Assembly: GCF_020524045.1 (NCBI RefSeq)
Contig: NZ_JAIVKL010000017.1
Span: forward strand, 40,379-104,378
DNA length: 64,000 bases
Direction of reading: 5' to 3'
Source of the DNA: Metabacillus litoralis
GTDB lineage: Bacteria > Bacillota > Bacilli > Bacillales > Bacillaceae
The notes under the pieces were generated by a model, which saw nothing but the letters and a program-made list of their open reading frames with translations, was not told the DNA's origin and did no database searches. Position numbers and translations under genes: made by a program. This document shows positions 42,452-50,481 of the stretch, one piece after another. Within the stretch, counting starts at the first letter, position 1, and the number at the start of each line of letters is the position of its first letter.

Positions 42452-42900
42452 AGTTTTCAAGAAATTATACTAGTTGATACAGGCATATAGAATCTTGAAC
42501 GGAAACACAATAACTGTCCGCATTTCTGTTTCAAGTCAGGTTTCAATTCCTCTTAAAAGGAGAGAATTCCATTGCCTGTTGACTTATTTCACATTGATTT
42601 CGCGGAAATAGGTCATATAAATACACCCCAATTAATCATAAACAATGATATGAGTTATGTTTAGAACATTAAATTTTATAAAGAAATGAAGTGTTTTTTC
42701 GTATTCTATTTGGGTATTAATGAATAAGTCTTACAAAAAAATCTTTCAATGAATCAGACTTAGAAGCTATACGAGAAACGAGAAAATAATATCAACCTTA
42801 TAGAAAACAGCTGAGATTTGATTAAACCTTTAATTTATTAGAAAGAATAACATATATATGTATTATTAGAATTGCTTCTCTAAAAATGAGGTGGTAAAAT

Positions 42901-43110
42901 ATGACTAAAGATCAATCCGATGATAAAGAATTTTCAAATTCCAAAGGGGATGATGATCTGTTAACAGTATCAAAATCATCTAATCAAGTTAACGTCATTC
43001 AAAAAGATAAAAGCAAGGAATTTTTAGAGTTTTTAAAAACTAAAAAATTAGAAAATGAAGATTTTAAAGCTAGATGTAAAAATATTTCTGCTCAAATTAA
43101 TAATAAATAA
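42901..43110 (+). CDS. Small acidic/basic hypothetical protein, 69 aa
   Basis: The product is highly charged and probably helical in its second half (KSKEFLEFLKTKKLENEDFK). The first half is low-complexity and Ser/Asp-rich, likely disordered. No family is recognised. The ATG has GAGGTGGTAAAAT upstream, a strong site. It lies 22 bases before a GNAT-like gene on the same strand. A disordered, charged small partner directly before an acetyltransferase fits a toxin-antitoxin layout, but the known GNAT antitoxins have a ribbon-helix-helix domain that is not evident here. Confidence 0.65.
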   Translation: MTKDQSDDKEFSNSKGDDDLLTVSKSSNQVNVIQKDKSKEFLEFLKTKKLENEDFKARCKNISAQINNK

Positions 43111-43132
43111 GATGAAGTAAAAGGGTTGGAGA

Positions 43133-43696
43133 GTGTTGGAAAGGTTTTTGGATATCAATGAATTAGAAATAAAGGTAGTACAATATAATGATACTTTCGC
43201 AGGTTTATTACAAAGATATCCTTCCCTTAACTCTAATATGGATAACTATGTATTATCTAAATCTACAGAAGATAAACTTGAAGGGAAAGCTTTAACATTC
43301 CTATTCGTTAATAAAGAAGAAGATTATTTATATGGCTACTACTCTCTATTTGCTACCTCTATTGTTTATAGTGATGATGACTCAGGTGAGTTTCTAGGAA
43401 TACCTTCAATTGAATTGAAACTGTTTGCTATTAATGAAGCATTGTCTGGAGAGGAATATGAATCATCATCAGATGGTAATCGTTACAAATATAGTGATAT
43501 TCTAATAGGTTCAATCATAGGTAAAATATATGAATATGCTGAGGAACACATTGGCATACAAGCAATTGTTTTACGGTCAACTAACAAAGCTGTTAACTTC
43601 TATTTACGTAATAAATTCGACTACTTTCAGGATATGCTTATGTTGCCCTATGATGAATTCTCAAAAGATTGTGTTCCAATGATTTTTGTATTATAA
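43133..43696 (+). CDS. GNAT-like N-acetyltransferase, 187 aa
   Basis: The protein resembles the GNAT fold of the TacT-like group by pattern: strands GKALTFLFVNKEEDYLYGYYSLFATSIV, IELKLFAINEAL, then IGSIIGKIYEYAEEHIGIQAIVL (where the acetyl-CoA loop and helix would lie) and VNFYLRNKFDYF, the typical C-terminal Y-x-x-x-GF/KFDYF ending. The usual Q/R-x-x-G-x-G/A loop is not clear-cut; DILIGSIIGK occupies its place. It may acetylate a small molecule, protein or aminoacyl-tRNA. The GTG at 43133 is a likely start with AAGGG upstream. It forms a two-gene unit with the 69-aa ORF. Confidence 0.6.
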   Translation: MLERFLDINELEIKVVQYNDTFAGLLQRYPSLNSNMDNYVLSKSTEDKLEGKALTFLFVNKEEDYLYGYYSLFATSIVYSDDDSGEFLGIPSIELKLFAINEALSGEEYESSSDGNRYKYSDILIGSIIGKIYEYAEEHIGIQAIVLRSTNKAVNFYLRNKFDYFQDMLMLPYDEFSKDCVPMIFVL

Positions 43697-43750
43697 ATAG
43701 AACAATAATACTAATAGGTAAGAATTTCTTCAACTAAATTTAAATTTTAA

Positions 43751-43793
43751 AAGAGTAGCGCTTACTGTTCGGTAGGATAGTGCTACTCTTTTT
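43751..43793 (+). terminator. Terminator after the GNAT-like gene
   Basis: AAGAGTAGCGCTTAC pairs with ATAGTGCTACTCTT, followed by TTTAATTTG. Confidence 0.85.
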
Positions 43794-43841
43794 AATTTGA
43801 TGCAGTTTTAGTGCGAGGCTGAGTATCTCATTGATTTAGAT

Positions 43842-43915
43842 AAACACCACTACATCAATAATAGTTCTGCTATCACCACTCAAGCGATGTGAAGTGCGTA
43901 GCGCACCTTAAATTA
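43842..43915. repeat. Dispersed repeat family 2, copy 3
   Basis: It begins TAAACACCACTACATC and contains CACTCAAG and GAAGTGCGTAGCGCAC, matching copy 2 near 22125. The stretch 43916-44197 contains no gene. Confidence 0.55.
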
Positions 43916-44063
43916 AAAAGAATTCCTTCAAAAACCTTAAAATAGAGAATCTTTTATGCACAACTTTATACAAAATACTCACTATCAAAAAGTAAGTGAG
44001 TAGTCCGAAAAGCTTGATAAATCACCGTGTATAAAACCATGCATAAACGAGTAAAAAAGAACA

Positions 44064-44098
44064 AGAGCCAAACCCTTATATATCATGGGTTTAGCTCT
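44064..44098. terminator. Hairpin 3' of the minus-strand pair
   Basis: AGAGCCAAACCC and GGGTTTAGCTCT form a stem 100 bases beyond the 3' end of the minus-strand ORF at 44198. It probably ends that transcript. Confidence 0.6.
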
Positions 44099-44197
44099 AT
44101 TGACAACTTCCGAGAGTTGGCTTTATGTTAACTAAAAACCATATATGGTATAAATCTAATAAGTAGTTAATTATTAGATTTATATATTACCAAAATA

Positions 44198-44548
44198 CTA
44201 ATCTTTACTAATAGCTATAGATAAATAATTCGTTTGCGCAATAACGTCAATTTTTTGATTACCTTTTTCGTAAGTTATCAAAGTTCCCTCTTGCGCAGTT
44301 TTTTCCCAACCACGTGCTTTGATATGCATACGATAAATAAATGGGAGTCCATCTTTCTTTGTTTCAGAAAAGGCTGACCCTGAATAAGATTCAAAACCTT
44401 CGCGGCTATTTATTACTTCACCATATTTAGGTATTGGGAAACCATAAAATTCTTCTGACTCTTCATAAGAAAAAACTGCCCAAAGCGTAAATGTAAGAAC
44501 GCATATAGATATAGAAGAGATCCATATAACCTTTTTCTTATTAATAAT
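44198..44548 (-). CDS. Membrane-anchored small protein with apparent ATT start
   Basis: On the minus strand an open frame of about 116 codons begins ATT-ATT-AAT-AAG and encodes one N-terminal hydrophobic anchor (VIWISSISICVLTFTLWAVF), then a polar domain ending TNYLSIAISKD. A strong GGGAGG site lies 6-9 bases before the two ATT codons. There is no in-frame ATG, GTG or TTG between the upstream stop (TGA) and the end of the anchor, so normal initiation would lose the membrane segment. ATT is a rare but real initiator in bacteria. The alternative is a mutated ATG. The ORF follows the amidase fragment at 44564 and may once have been coupled to it. No family is recognised. Confidence 0.55.
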   Translation of the reverse strand: MINKKKVIWISSISICVLTFTLWAVFSYEESEEFYGFPIPKYGEVINSREGFESYSGSAFSETKKDGLPFIYRMHIKARGWEKTAQEGTLITYEKGNQKIDVIAQTNYLSIAISKD

Positions 44549-44563
44549 ACCTAACCTCCCTCA

Positions 44564-44869
44564 TTACATCTTCACAATTCGGTAAGTTGCAAATCCTGTT
44601 ATAGCATTAAAACTTCTGTCCCAATAGTCACTAGTATGACCAGAAAGTATAAGATTTGAAGATTGTTTTTCATAAACCCACATTGAATGAGAATATCGAT
44701 CCGATCCTGATTTCTTAAATTGTATTACATCTCCAGATTTTGCATTATTAATAATAGAAGATTTACTTGTACTACTATATCCAGTTTGTGTTCTTGTCAG
44801 GTGAGAATACAAATCTGGTACAACAGTCCAAGAGGTACTTCTACTAAAAGTACCGTCTGGGCGTTTCAT
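44564..44869 (-). pseudogene. C-terminal fragment of an amidase-domain protein
   Basis: The 101-codon frame encodes the end of an Amidase_6-type domain: STSWTVVPDLYSHL, KSGDVIQFKKSGSDRYSHSMWVYEK and LSGHTSDYWDRSF, where GDVIQ, HSM and the H-T-x-D-Y motif are family marks. The N-terminal half, which should carry the C-x-N-F-V-S-Q catalytic Cys region, is absent; an in-frame stop precedes VGTTTTTLVYDTRSW. The remaining ATG at 44869 has a weak site. It is most likely a truncated remnant, though it may be expressed with the next ORF. Confidence 0.6.
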
Positions 44870-45051
44870 TATAAACCAAGACCTTGTATCATAAACTAAT
44901 GTTGTAGTAGTAGTCCCTACCTAATCTCCAATTGTATTTTATATCAAATAGTATAATTTTACATAAAATACTAAATTCCTTCTTTTTTGGATAAATTTTC
45001 AAAAACTTTAATTTTGATAAAACAAGGAATATATATCAACTTATTTATAAG

Positions 45052-45085
45052 AAAGTTAACCTCAAGAGGTTGAGGCTAACTTTTT
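45052..45085 (+). terminator. Terminator-like hairpin
   Basis: AAAGTTAACCTCAA and TTGAGGCTAACTTT arms followed by TTAAAAA. It lies upstream of the amidase remnant. Confidence 0.7.
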
Positions 45086-45100
45086 AAAAATAAAAACTTC

Positions 45101-45148
45101 GGCCCCGGTAACCGTAGGGAGAAATTCTGCCTACGATACCGGGGCCTT
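45101..45148 (-). terminator. GC-rich terminator of the MFS-like gene
   Basis: GGCCCCGGTAACCGTAGG pairs with CCTACGATACCGGGGCC; A- and T-rich tracts flank both sides, so it can work on both strands. Confidence 0.85.
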
Positions 45149-45207
45149 TTAAAATATTCCTTTTGAAGTCGACAACTACCATCTTCTTCAAATGTGATTT
45201 AGTAAGA

Positions 45208-46371
45208 TTACGCTACAAGCTTTTCAGTTTCATGATCAAATTTTCGGAATTTAAATAGTGAGTACACCAGTACTAGCGACACTCCAATTGCCAAATAAGG
45301 AAGGTGGGGTGATTGAATTGTTTGGACAAACAGGTACAACACGACATACATAATGGAACGACCTAGTGTGATTAAAAATTCACGTTTTAAAAGAATGACA
45401 ATTTGTATCTCTTTTTGCATACCATTTAAATATCTGAAAAAGGTATTGTCCATTGTGTAGCCGTACACATACATAGAAATGACAAGCCCGACCATTGTCA
45501 CAAGATAAAGTGGTGTAATTTGCGCGAAGCCGGCAAGCAATATGACCCCCATACTAATTAAAGTATAAATCACAAACTGTTTTTCCATTTTTAATTGTTT
45601 CCATTTTGATATGAAGATGATGGCGATGGTTAAAACCACAATATTTAATACATTCAGATATGAAACATAAAGCGCATTTTTGGATAGAACCACCATAATG
45701 ATAACCTGAAGGCTTGCCATACATTCCATAACACCAGCTGTAATAATTCCAAATGGCACCATCTGGTTAGATACTTTAATGGTTTTATAATCGTGGAAGA
45801 AGTTCGATTTAAACTTAGCTTCAATGGAAGGCAGCTTGGTAACAGCAACAAAATAAAAAATTGAGATAAAAAGCATAAATACAAATGAAACCGTAAAACT
45901 AAAATAATAAATTAAGAAAGAGTTAATTAGTGGTAGTAGAATCATTAAAATGTTTTTCACATATCCAATACGTGAATTGAATATGTTCAGTTCCGGACGA
46001 GACGATAGAACACTTAACGCGTAATTGGAAGAGGAGAAAAAGAATCCAAAAACACAGCCAAAGCTTGTTGCTGAAAGAAGTAGAAGAGCCATATGACTTA
46101 AGTGAGAACTTAAAAGAAGAACAATAAACAGTACAATTGCTGAGATGGCGCTTAGATAATAACTGTATTTTAATTTATTTTTAAAAAGATAATACGTTCC
46201 GATTGTATACGCAAAACACGATAAAAAATAAGCCAAGCCATTAAAGGCAATCAGTGGTCCAAGAGTGGTGCTATTTTCCCAAAAATAATAACTGATAAAA
46301 ATCGTGCTGTATCCGGTAATGCATAAAAAAACCGATTGAAGAAGAAATAGCTTTTTCAGGTCTGAATTCAT
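45208..46371 (-). CDS. Multi-pass membrane transporter, MFS-like
   Basis: The 387-aa protein has about 12 hydrophobic helices separated by short loops, with a longer cytoplasmic loop near residue 180 (LPSIEAKFKSNFFHDYKTIK). This 6+6 helix layout is typical of major facilitator transporters. Helix 5 region GCVFGFFFSSSNYALSVLSS and the basic loop RKFDHETEKL at the end fit such a protein. No substrate-specific motif is recognised. It is a stand-alone gene with a weak upstream site (AGGTGTTAGA) and a strong terminator after it. Confidence 0.75.
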   Translation of the reverse strand: MNSDLKKLFLLQSVFLCITGYSTIFISYYFWENSTTLGPLIAFNGLAYFLSCFAYTIGTYYLFKNKLKYSYYLSAISAIVLFIVLLLSSHLSHMALLLLSATSFGCVFGFFFSSSNYALSVLSSRPELNIFNSRIGYVKNILMILLPLINSFLIYYFSFTVSFVFMLFISIFYFVAVTKLPSIEAKFKSNFFHDYKTIKVSNQMVPFGIITAGVMECMASLQVIIMVVLSKNALYVSYLNVLNIVVLTIAIIFISKWKQLKMEKQFVIYTLISMGVILLAGFAQITPLYLVTMVGLVISMYVYGYTMDNTFFRYLNGMQKEIQIVILLKREFLITLGRSIMYVVLYLFVQTIQSPHLPYLAIGVSLVLVYSLFKFRKFDHETEKLVA

Positions 46372-46776
46372 TCTAACACCTTTTCTAGTAGTATTTTAAT
46401 AACAACATTTATATATTTTAAATGGGAAAATCAGACTTGTAAAGGCTTTAAAAAACACGATATTAAAGAATGAATCTGAAACAAAGAAGCTATGGACCCA
46501 TTATATAAATAGTTTGAAAGAAATAGTTTCAATACCGTTTTTGCCACTTAGATTATCACAAAAACTGTATCATAAGTAAGGTTATTTGAAGAAATGTAAT
46601 CTTAAGTAATTCATATATTAAAAAACGTGATAGACTTAACATTGATTGCTGAACAGTACAAAAATACTATTCATTATATTGAGGGGAAAATTTAAAAACT
46701 AGTGGAAATATAGTGTGGGAATTGAAGAGTTAAATTAGTAACAGTAAAGAGATATTGGGTTGTATTATACATTGTC
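46372..46776. other. Gene-free stretch with a possible coding scrap
   Basis: On the plus strand a frame from 46403 to 46579 is open and reads NESETKKLWTHYINSLKEIV with a TAA at 46577, but has no start codon. Its nature is unclear. The rest shows nothing coding. Confidence 0.35.
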
Positions 46777-47163
46777 CTAGACCATATTTTTTGAAGGATA
46801 TAATTCTAACTTGTCCATATCTACAATAAATTTGTAATTCATTAATATATCCAATCCTAGTAGTCCAGTATGATTTTTTGGAAGAACCCCCACATCAATT
46901 TTAATATTTTTTATACTAATTTTATCAATCTGAATTTCATCCATTACCTTTGTATAGAATGGTACCGAACCACCAATTCCATAGGCTTCATAAATATCGT
47001 CACCATTTTCATACGTTACCCCTATTTCTTCTAATATATCTGGGCTAATTACAGTGTGAGAGGAACCTGTATCAATAATCATATCATCGACTTTTAACGT
47101 TCTTCCTCGGAAAGTAACTATAAGTGATGTTGTAATAAGGTGTCTATCAAATGATATTTTCAT
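46777..47163 (-). CDS. Retropepsin-like aspartic protease
   Basis: This 128-aa protein has the single-lobe aspartic protease pattern: MIIDTGSSHTVISPDILEEIGV (catalytic DTGSS near residue 31), a GIGGSVPFY flap-like part, and TGLLGLDILMNYKFIVDMDK, the G-L-D/N-I-L ending of retroviral-type and clan AA bacterial proteases. It would dimerise to be active. Its start ATG overlaps the stop of the 81-aa gene by one base, so both are one operon. The native substrate is not known; the partner may regulate or be cleaved. Confidence 0.8.
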   Translation of the reverse strand: MKISFDRHLITTSLIVTFRGRTLKVDDMIIDTGSSHTVISPDILEEIGVTYENGDDIYEAYGIGGSVPFYTKVMDEIQIDKISIKNIKIDVGVLPKNHTGLLGLDILMNYKFIVDMDKLELYPSKNMV

Positions 47164-47408
47164 TATATTCGTCTCACCCTCATCAACGGGTCTTTACGAA
47201 TATGAACAATACATTCCTCGTTCGATGTATGGTAAACAATATTTCCAGGTTCTACATTAAAAAATTCTTTATTTACATCATCCTCTGGAATGGACCGAAT
47301 GGGTGCGACTTCATCAATAATTTTTTTATCCTCCTCCTCATGAAAATTGAGAATTGATACTAATACAAACTGATTTGGGAATAATTCTCTAACTTCCTGC
47401 CACTTCAT
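47163..47408 (-). CDS. Small conserved partner of the retropepsin-like protein, 81 aa
   Basis: The product begins MKWQEVRELFPNQFVLVSIL and contains FNVEPGNIVYHTSNEECIVHI. Pairs of such small proteins with retropepsin-like genes occur in other Bacillaceae as far as I recall. No enzymatic motif is present. The ATG has AAAGGAGAGATGAT upstream, a strong site. Translation is coupled to the protease gene downstream (ATG/stop overlap). Confidence 0.78.
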   Translation of the reverse strand: MKWQEVRELFPNQFVLVSILNFHEEEDKKIIDEVAPIRSIPEDDVNKEFFNVEPGNIVYHTSNEECIVHIRKDPLMRVRRI

Positions 47409-47526
47409 ATATCATCTCTCCTTTCCTCTTATTATAAGCTATAGCTAATTTCAAATCACTTTTTAAAGAACAATATTCTTATGGCTAGTAAAGGGATAAT
47501 GAGGAAACTTTATTAAAAACAGAAGA

Positions 47527-47735
47527 AACAATATGTTTCTTCGTTAATTCACATTTTGCAAGAGCAGCACGGACTTCAGCCTGAGTCATACTTGGGAACT
47601 CGCTCCAAATCTCTTCAATGCAAGTGCTATAGTTGGACTGATTAACTTCTTGCTCGAAGTAGCCGATTTGTTGATACTCACTGCGTTCAACTTTACCCGA
47701 AATTAGATCAATTAAGCCGAGAATACTTTTTAAAA
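47527..47735 (-). pseudogene. Partial duplicate of the ABC-F gene
   Basis: About 200 bases match the 3' region of the ABC-F gene at 48690-48895 almost base for base (for example CATTTTGCAAGAGCAGCACG and GGGAACTCGCTCCA). It covers the segment between the second Walker A and the signature motif, with several substitutions and no intact ends. It overlaps the last codons of the methyltransferase gene. It is a leftover from a tandem duplication or gene conversion event. Confidence 0.8.
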
Positions 47736-48263
47736 ATAGTAGTAAAAGTAAATCTTCGTTTGATATAGATCACTAGCTATAATTGTTTTGTTAGGTTTGC
47801 GGTTTGGGATAGCAAAGGTATGTGAAATGACAATGGTTTCTTTGGTTAGTTGCTTGTGAAATTGTTTTTCTAAACGAGTCATGGCATCAGGATATAAGTA
47901 ACAAACGATTAAGTCATAATTTGAAAAATCGGCTTTATAAAAGTTTTTTCGTGAAACAATCAGATTGTTTTGAGGTAATAAAAATTTTCTAATGACCATA
48001 AATGTGTATGGTATGAGTGAATTTTCAAAAGCTGTAATCGTTGCACTAGGATATTTTTTTGTAAGGTGAAAAGCTAATGTTCCCCATCCCGCACCAAGCT
48101 CAGCGATTTGAGTTACAGAATGAGAAGGGAGATTAACAACCAGAACCTTCTTAACTTTTGGTGATGTCGGCATAGGTGAAATCCCATTTTTTATGGTCGA
48201 ATATACAATGGAAATAAATGCGAAAAACACTATAGAAATAACAATGATAGAAAGTATAAACAT
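47730..48263 (-). CDS. Membrane-anchored class I SAM methyltransferase
   Basis: The product starts with one hydrophobic anchor (FILSIIVISIVFFAFISIVYS). A short domain with IAELGAGWGTLAFHLTKKYP (SAM-binding motif I), ITAFENSLIPY (motif II acid), and YDLIVCYLYPDAMTRLE (motif IV-like) follows. This resembles small membrane-linked rRNA or lipid methyltransferase-like proteins; the substrate is unknown. The ATG at 48263 has AGGGG upstream and is preferred; an ATG 24 bases earlier also exists. The last residues (KIYFYYYF) fall where the duplicated ABC-F scrap begins, so the native C terminus may have been changed. Confidence 0.72.
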   Translation of the reverse strand: MFILSIIVISIVFFAFISIVYSTIKNGISPMPTSPKVKKVLVVNLPSHSVTQIAELGAGWGTLAFHLTKKYPSATITAFENSLIPYTFMVIRKFLLPQNNLIVSRKNFYKADFSNYDLIVCYLYPDAMTRLEKQFHKQLTKETIVISHTFAIPNRKPNKTIIASDLYQTKIYFYYYF

Positions 48264-48384
48264 TATAGCCCCTAGTTTTTCTCTCATTGTACCAAATGGT
48301 CATGGGAAAGTAATAACATATCAAAAATCCCCCGAAAATTAAGGTGCTTTCGTAGAGGCTAAACCCCATGTTGAAATAAGAGAA

Positions 48385-48422
48385 AAAGGGTACCCCAGTA
48401 AAATTCAACTGTGATACCCCTT
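48385..48422 (-). terminator. Terminator of the ABC-F gene
   Basis: AAAGGGTACC and GGTATCACAG-type arms form an imperfect stem immediately past the ABC-F 3' end. Confidence 0.5.
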
Positions 48423-48431
48423 AAACTTAAT

Positions 48432-49985
48432 TTAAAATACTTTCGTCGTCCAGTCCTCACAATTCCAAATGTCAGTCGCAATTTCACGATAGAAATCAGG
48501 TTCGTGTGATACCATCAAGATACTTCCGCGGTATGCCTTTAATGCACGTTTCAGTTCTTCTTTCGCATCTACATCCAAGTGATTGGTAGGTTCATCTAGA
48601 ATTAATAAATTCGTTTCTGTGTTTAAAATTTTACATAATCGAACTTTGGCTTTTTCGCCACCAGAAAGGACTTCGATTTTACTTTCAATATGTTTCGTCG
48701 TTAATCCACATTTTGCAAGAGCAGCACGGACTTCAGCCTGATTCAAGCTTGGGAACTCGCTCCAGATCTCTTCAATACAAGTGTTGTAGTTGGACTGTTT
48801 AACTTCTTGTTCAAAGTACCCGATGTGTTGATACTCACCACGTTCCACTGTACCCGAAATCGGATTAGTCAACCCAAGGATACTTTTTAAAAGGGTAGAT
48901 TTTCCAATACCGTTTGCCCCAACGAATGCAATTTTTTGTCCACGTTCCATTTTTAAATTCAGTGGACGAGAAAGTGGTTCGTTGTATCCAATAACAAGAT
49001 CTTCCGTCTCGAAAATCCAACGACTAGCTGCGCGAGCTTCTTTGAAGTTAAACTCTGGTTTTGGCTTCTCTTTACCTAATTCGATAACTTCCATTTTGTC
49101 GAGCTTCTTTTGACGAGACATTGCCATATTACGAGTCGCAACACTTGCCTTGTTACGAGCAACGAAATCTTTCAAATCAGCAATTTCTTGTTGTTGACGC
49201 TTGTAAGCAGACTCTAGCTGTTGCTTCTTCATTTCATGTATTTTTAAGAAGTTATCATAGTCACCAACATAGCGATTTAACTCTTGGTTTTCCATGTGAT
49301 AGATCAAGTTCACAACACTGTTTAAGAATGGAATATCATGTGAAATTAAGATAAATGCATTCTCATATTCCTGTAAATATCGCTTCAACCATTCGATATG
49401 CTGTTCATCCAAATAGTTTGTAGGCTCGTCTAGTAATAGGATTTCTGGTTTTTCTAGCAAAAGCTTAGCTAGTAAAACTTTCGTACGTTGTCCACCGCTA
49501 AGATCATCTATATCTCGATCAAGTCCAACATCGTCTAATCCAAGTCCACGAGCAACTTCTTCAACTTTTGCATTAATTTGATAGAAATTATTACTATCTA
49601 ACGTTTCTTGCAACTCTCCAACTTCAGTAAGTAATGCATCGATATCAGCACCTTCATCACCCATTTTTGCATAAAGTTCATTGATCTCTGCTTCAGCATT
49701 AAATAGATATTGAAAAGCAGAGCTCAAAACGTCACGCATCGTCGTACCTTTCTGCAGTACAGCATGCTGATCTAGATAACCAACACGAACCTTTCGTGAC
49801 CACTCCACTTTCCCGTCGTCAGGTTGCAACTTACCAGTAATAATATTCATGAAAGTAGACTTACCCTCACCATTTGCCCCGACTAATCCAACGTGTTCGC
49901 CTTTTAAAAGTCGAAAAGACACATCATTAAAAATTGCACGATCACCGAATCCATGACTTAAATTTTGTACGTTTAATACGCTCAT
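48432..49985 (-). CDS. yfmM: ABC-F family ATPase, YfmM-like
   Basis: This 517-aa protein has two ABC domains joined by a charged linker and no membrane part, typical of ABC-F ribosome-associated ATPases. Domain 1 has GANGEGKSTFMN (Walker A), LSGGQRTKVLLAKLLL and LLLDEPTNYLD; domain 2 has GANGIGKSTLLK, LSGGEKAKVRLCKIL and LILDEPTNHLD. The helical linker (about 250-310) with RNKASVATRNMAMSRQKKLD is the P-site tRNA interaction motif region. Sequence and length match YfmM of Bacillus subtilis closely, as I recall it. Such proteins act on stalled or antibiotic-bound ribosomes. The gene stands alone with a partial duplicate downstream. Confidence 0.9.
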   Translation of the reverse strand: MSVLNVQNLSHGFGDRAIFNDVSFRLLKGEHVGLVGANGEGKSTFMNIITGKLQPDDGKVEWSRKVRVGYLDQHAVLQKGTTMRDVLSSAFQYLFNAEAEINELYAKMGDEGADIDALLTEVGELQETLDSNNFYQINAKVEEVARGLGLDDVGLDRDIDDLSGGQRTKVLLAKLLLEKPEILLLDEPTNYLDEQHIEWLKRYLQEYENAFILISHDIPFLNSVVNLIYHMENQELNRYVGDYDNFLKIHEMKKQQLESAYKRQQQEIADLKDFVARNKASVATRNMAMSRQKKLDKMEVIELGKEKPKPEFNFKEARAASRWIFETEDLVIGYNEPLSRPLNLKMERGQKIAFVGANGIGKSTLLKSILGLTNPISGTVERGEYQHIGYFEQEVKQSNYNTCIEEIWSEFPSLNQAEVRAALAKCGLTTKHIESKIEVLSGGEKAKVRLCKILNTETNLLILDEPTNHLDVDAKEELKRALKAYRGSILMVSHEPDFYREIATDIWNCEDWTTKVF

Positions 49986-50481
49986 TTTTTAACCCCTTAT
50001 CTTCTAATATCATATGTGGATATCTTACTAGATTTAGACTAGGTTTTCTATCTTGAATTTATTTTTTTGCAAAATGACATTAGATTCTCGGGCTCAATTG
50101 AGGTCTGCCCCTTCTTTATTATAAGATTAGATTCACTAAGCAACTACATATATTATAGATTTTAGAGGGACTCTTTTGATACTAGAAGATAATTACTGCG
50201 CATCCTAAATAATTACTTAAAGTAAAAAATTGGTTTATTATCTTAGTGTTTACTTGAGCTTAGAATGCTAGTTAATTGGAGAGAAGATTGTGTAGTGAAA
50301 ACAAATGTTCTTGATAGAACCTCCGACTTGGTTAAAATAAACAACCCCAATCCATTTGATAAAAAGCACTCAACCGTGGTATAAGTGTAAAAGAAGTAAA
50401 TTAAGCAAAGATATTTTGCTGTGTAATTTTGGGACAAGTATTTGGACTGATGTCCCATATTGAGAGGATTTGAATTTAATT
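49986..50481. other. Divergent intergenic region
   Basis: About 500 bp between the outward-reading ABC-F and dus genes. It must hold both promoters; no clear consensus pair, attenuator or small ORF stood out. A minus-strand open frame at 50243-50458 has no credible ribosome site. Confidence 0.5.

Noticed and set aside
46403..46579. A coding remnant of 58 codons ending LPLRLSQKLYHK
   Set aside because: It has no start codon and no family I can name. It is kept only as a low-confidence note in the intergenic entry.
50243..50458. A minus-strand ORF upstream of the dus gene
   Set aside because: No ribosome site, biased amino-acid content, and it occupies the promoter region of two divergent genes.
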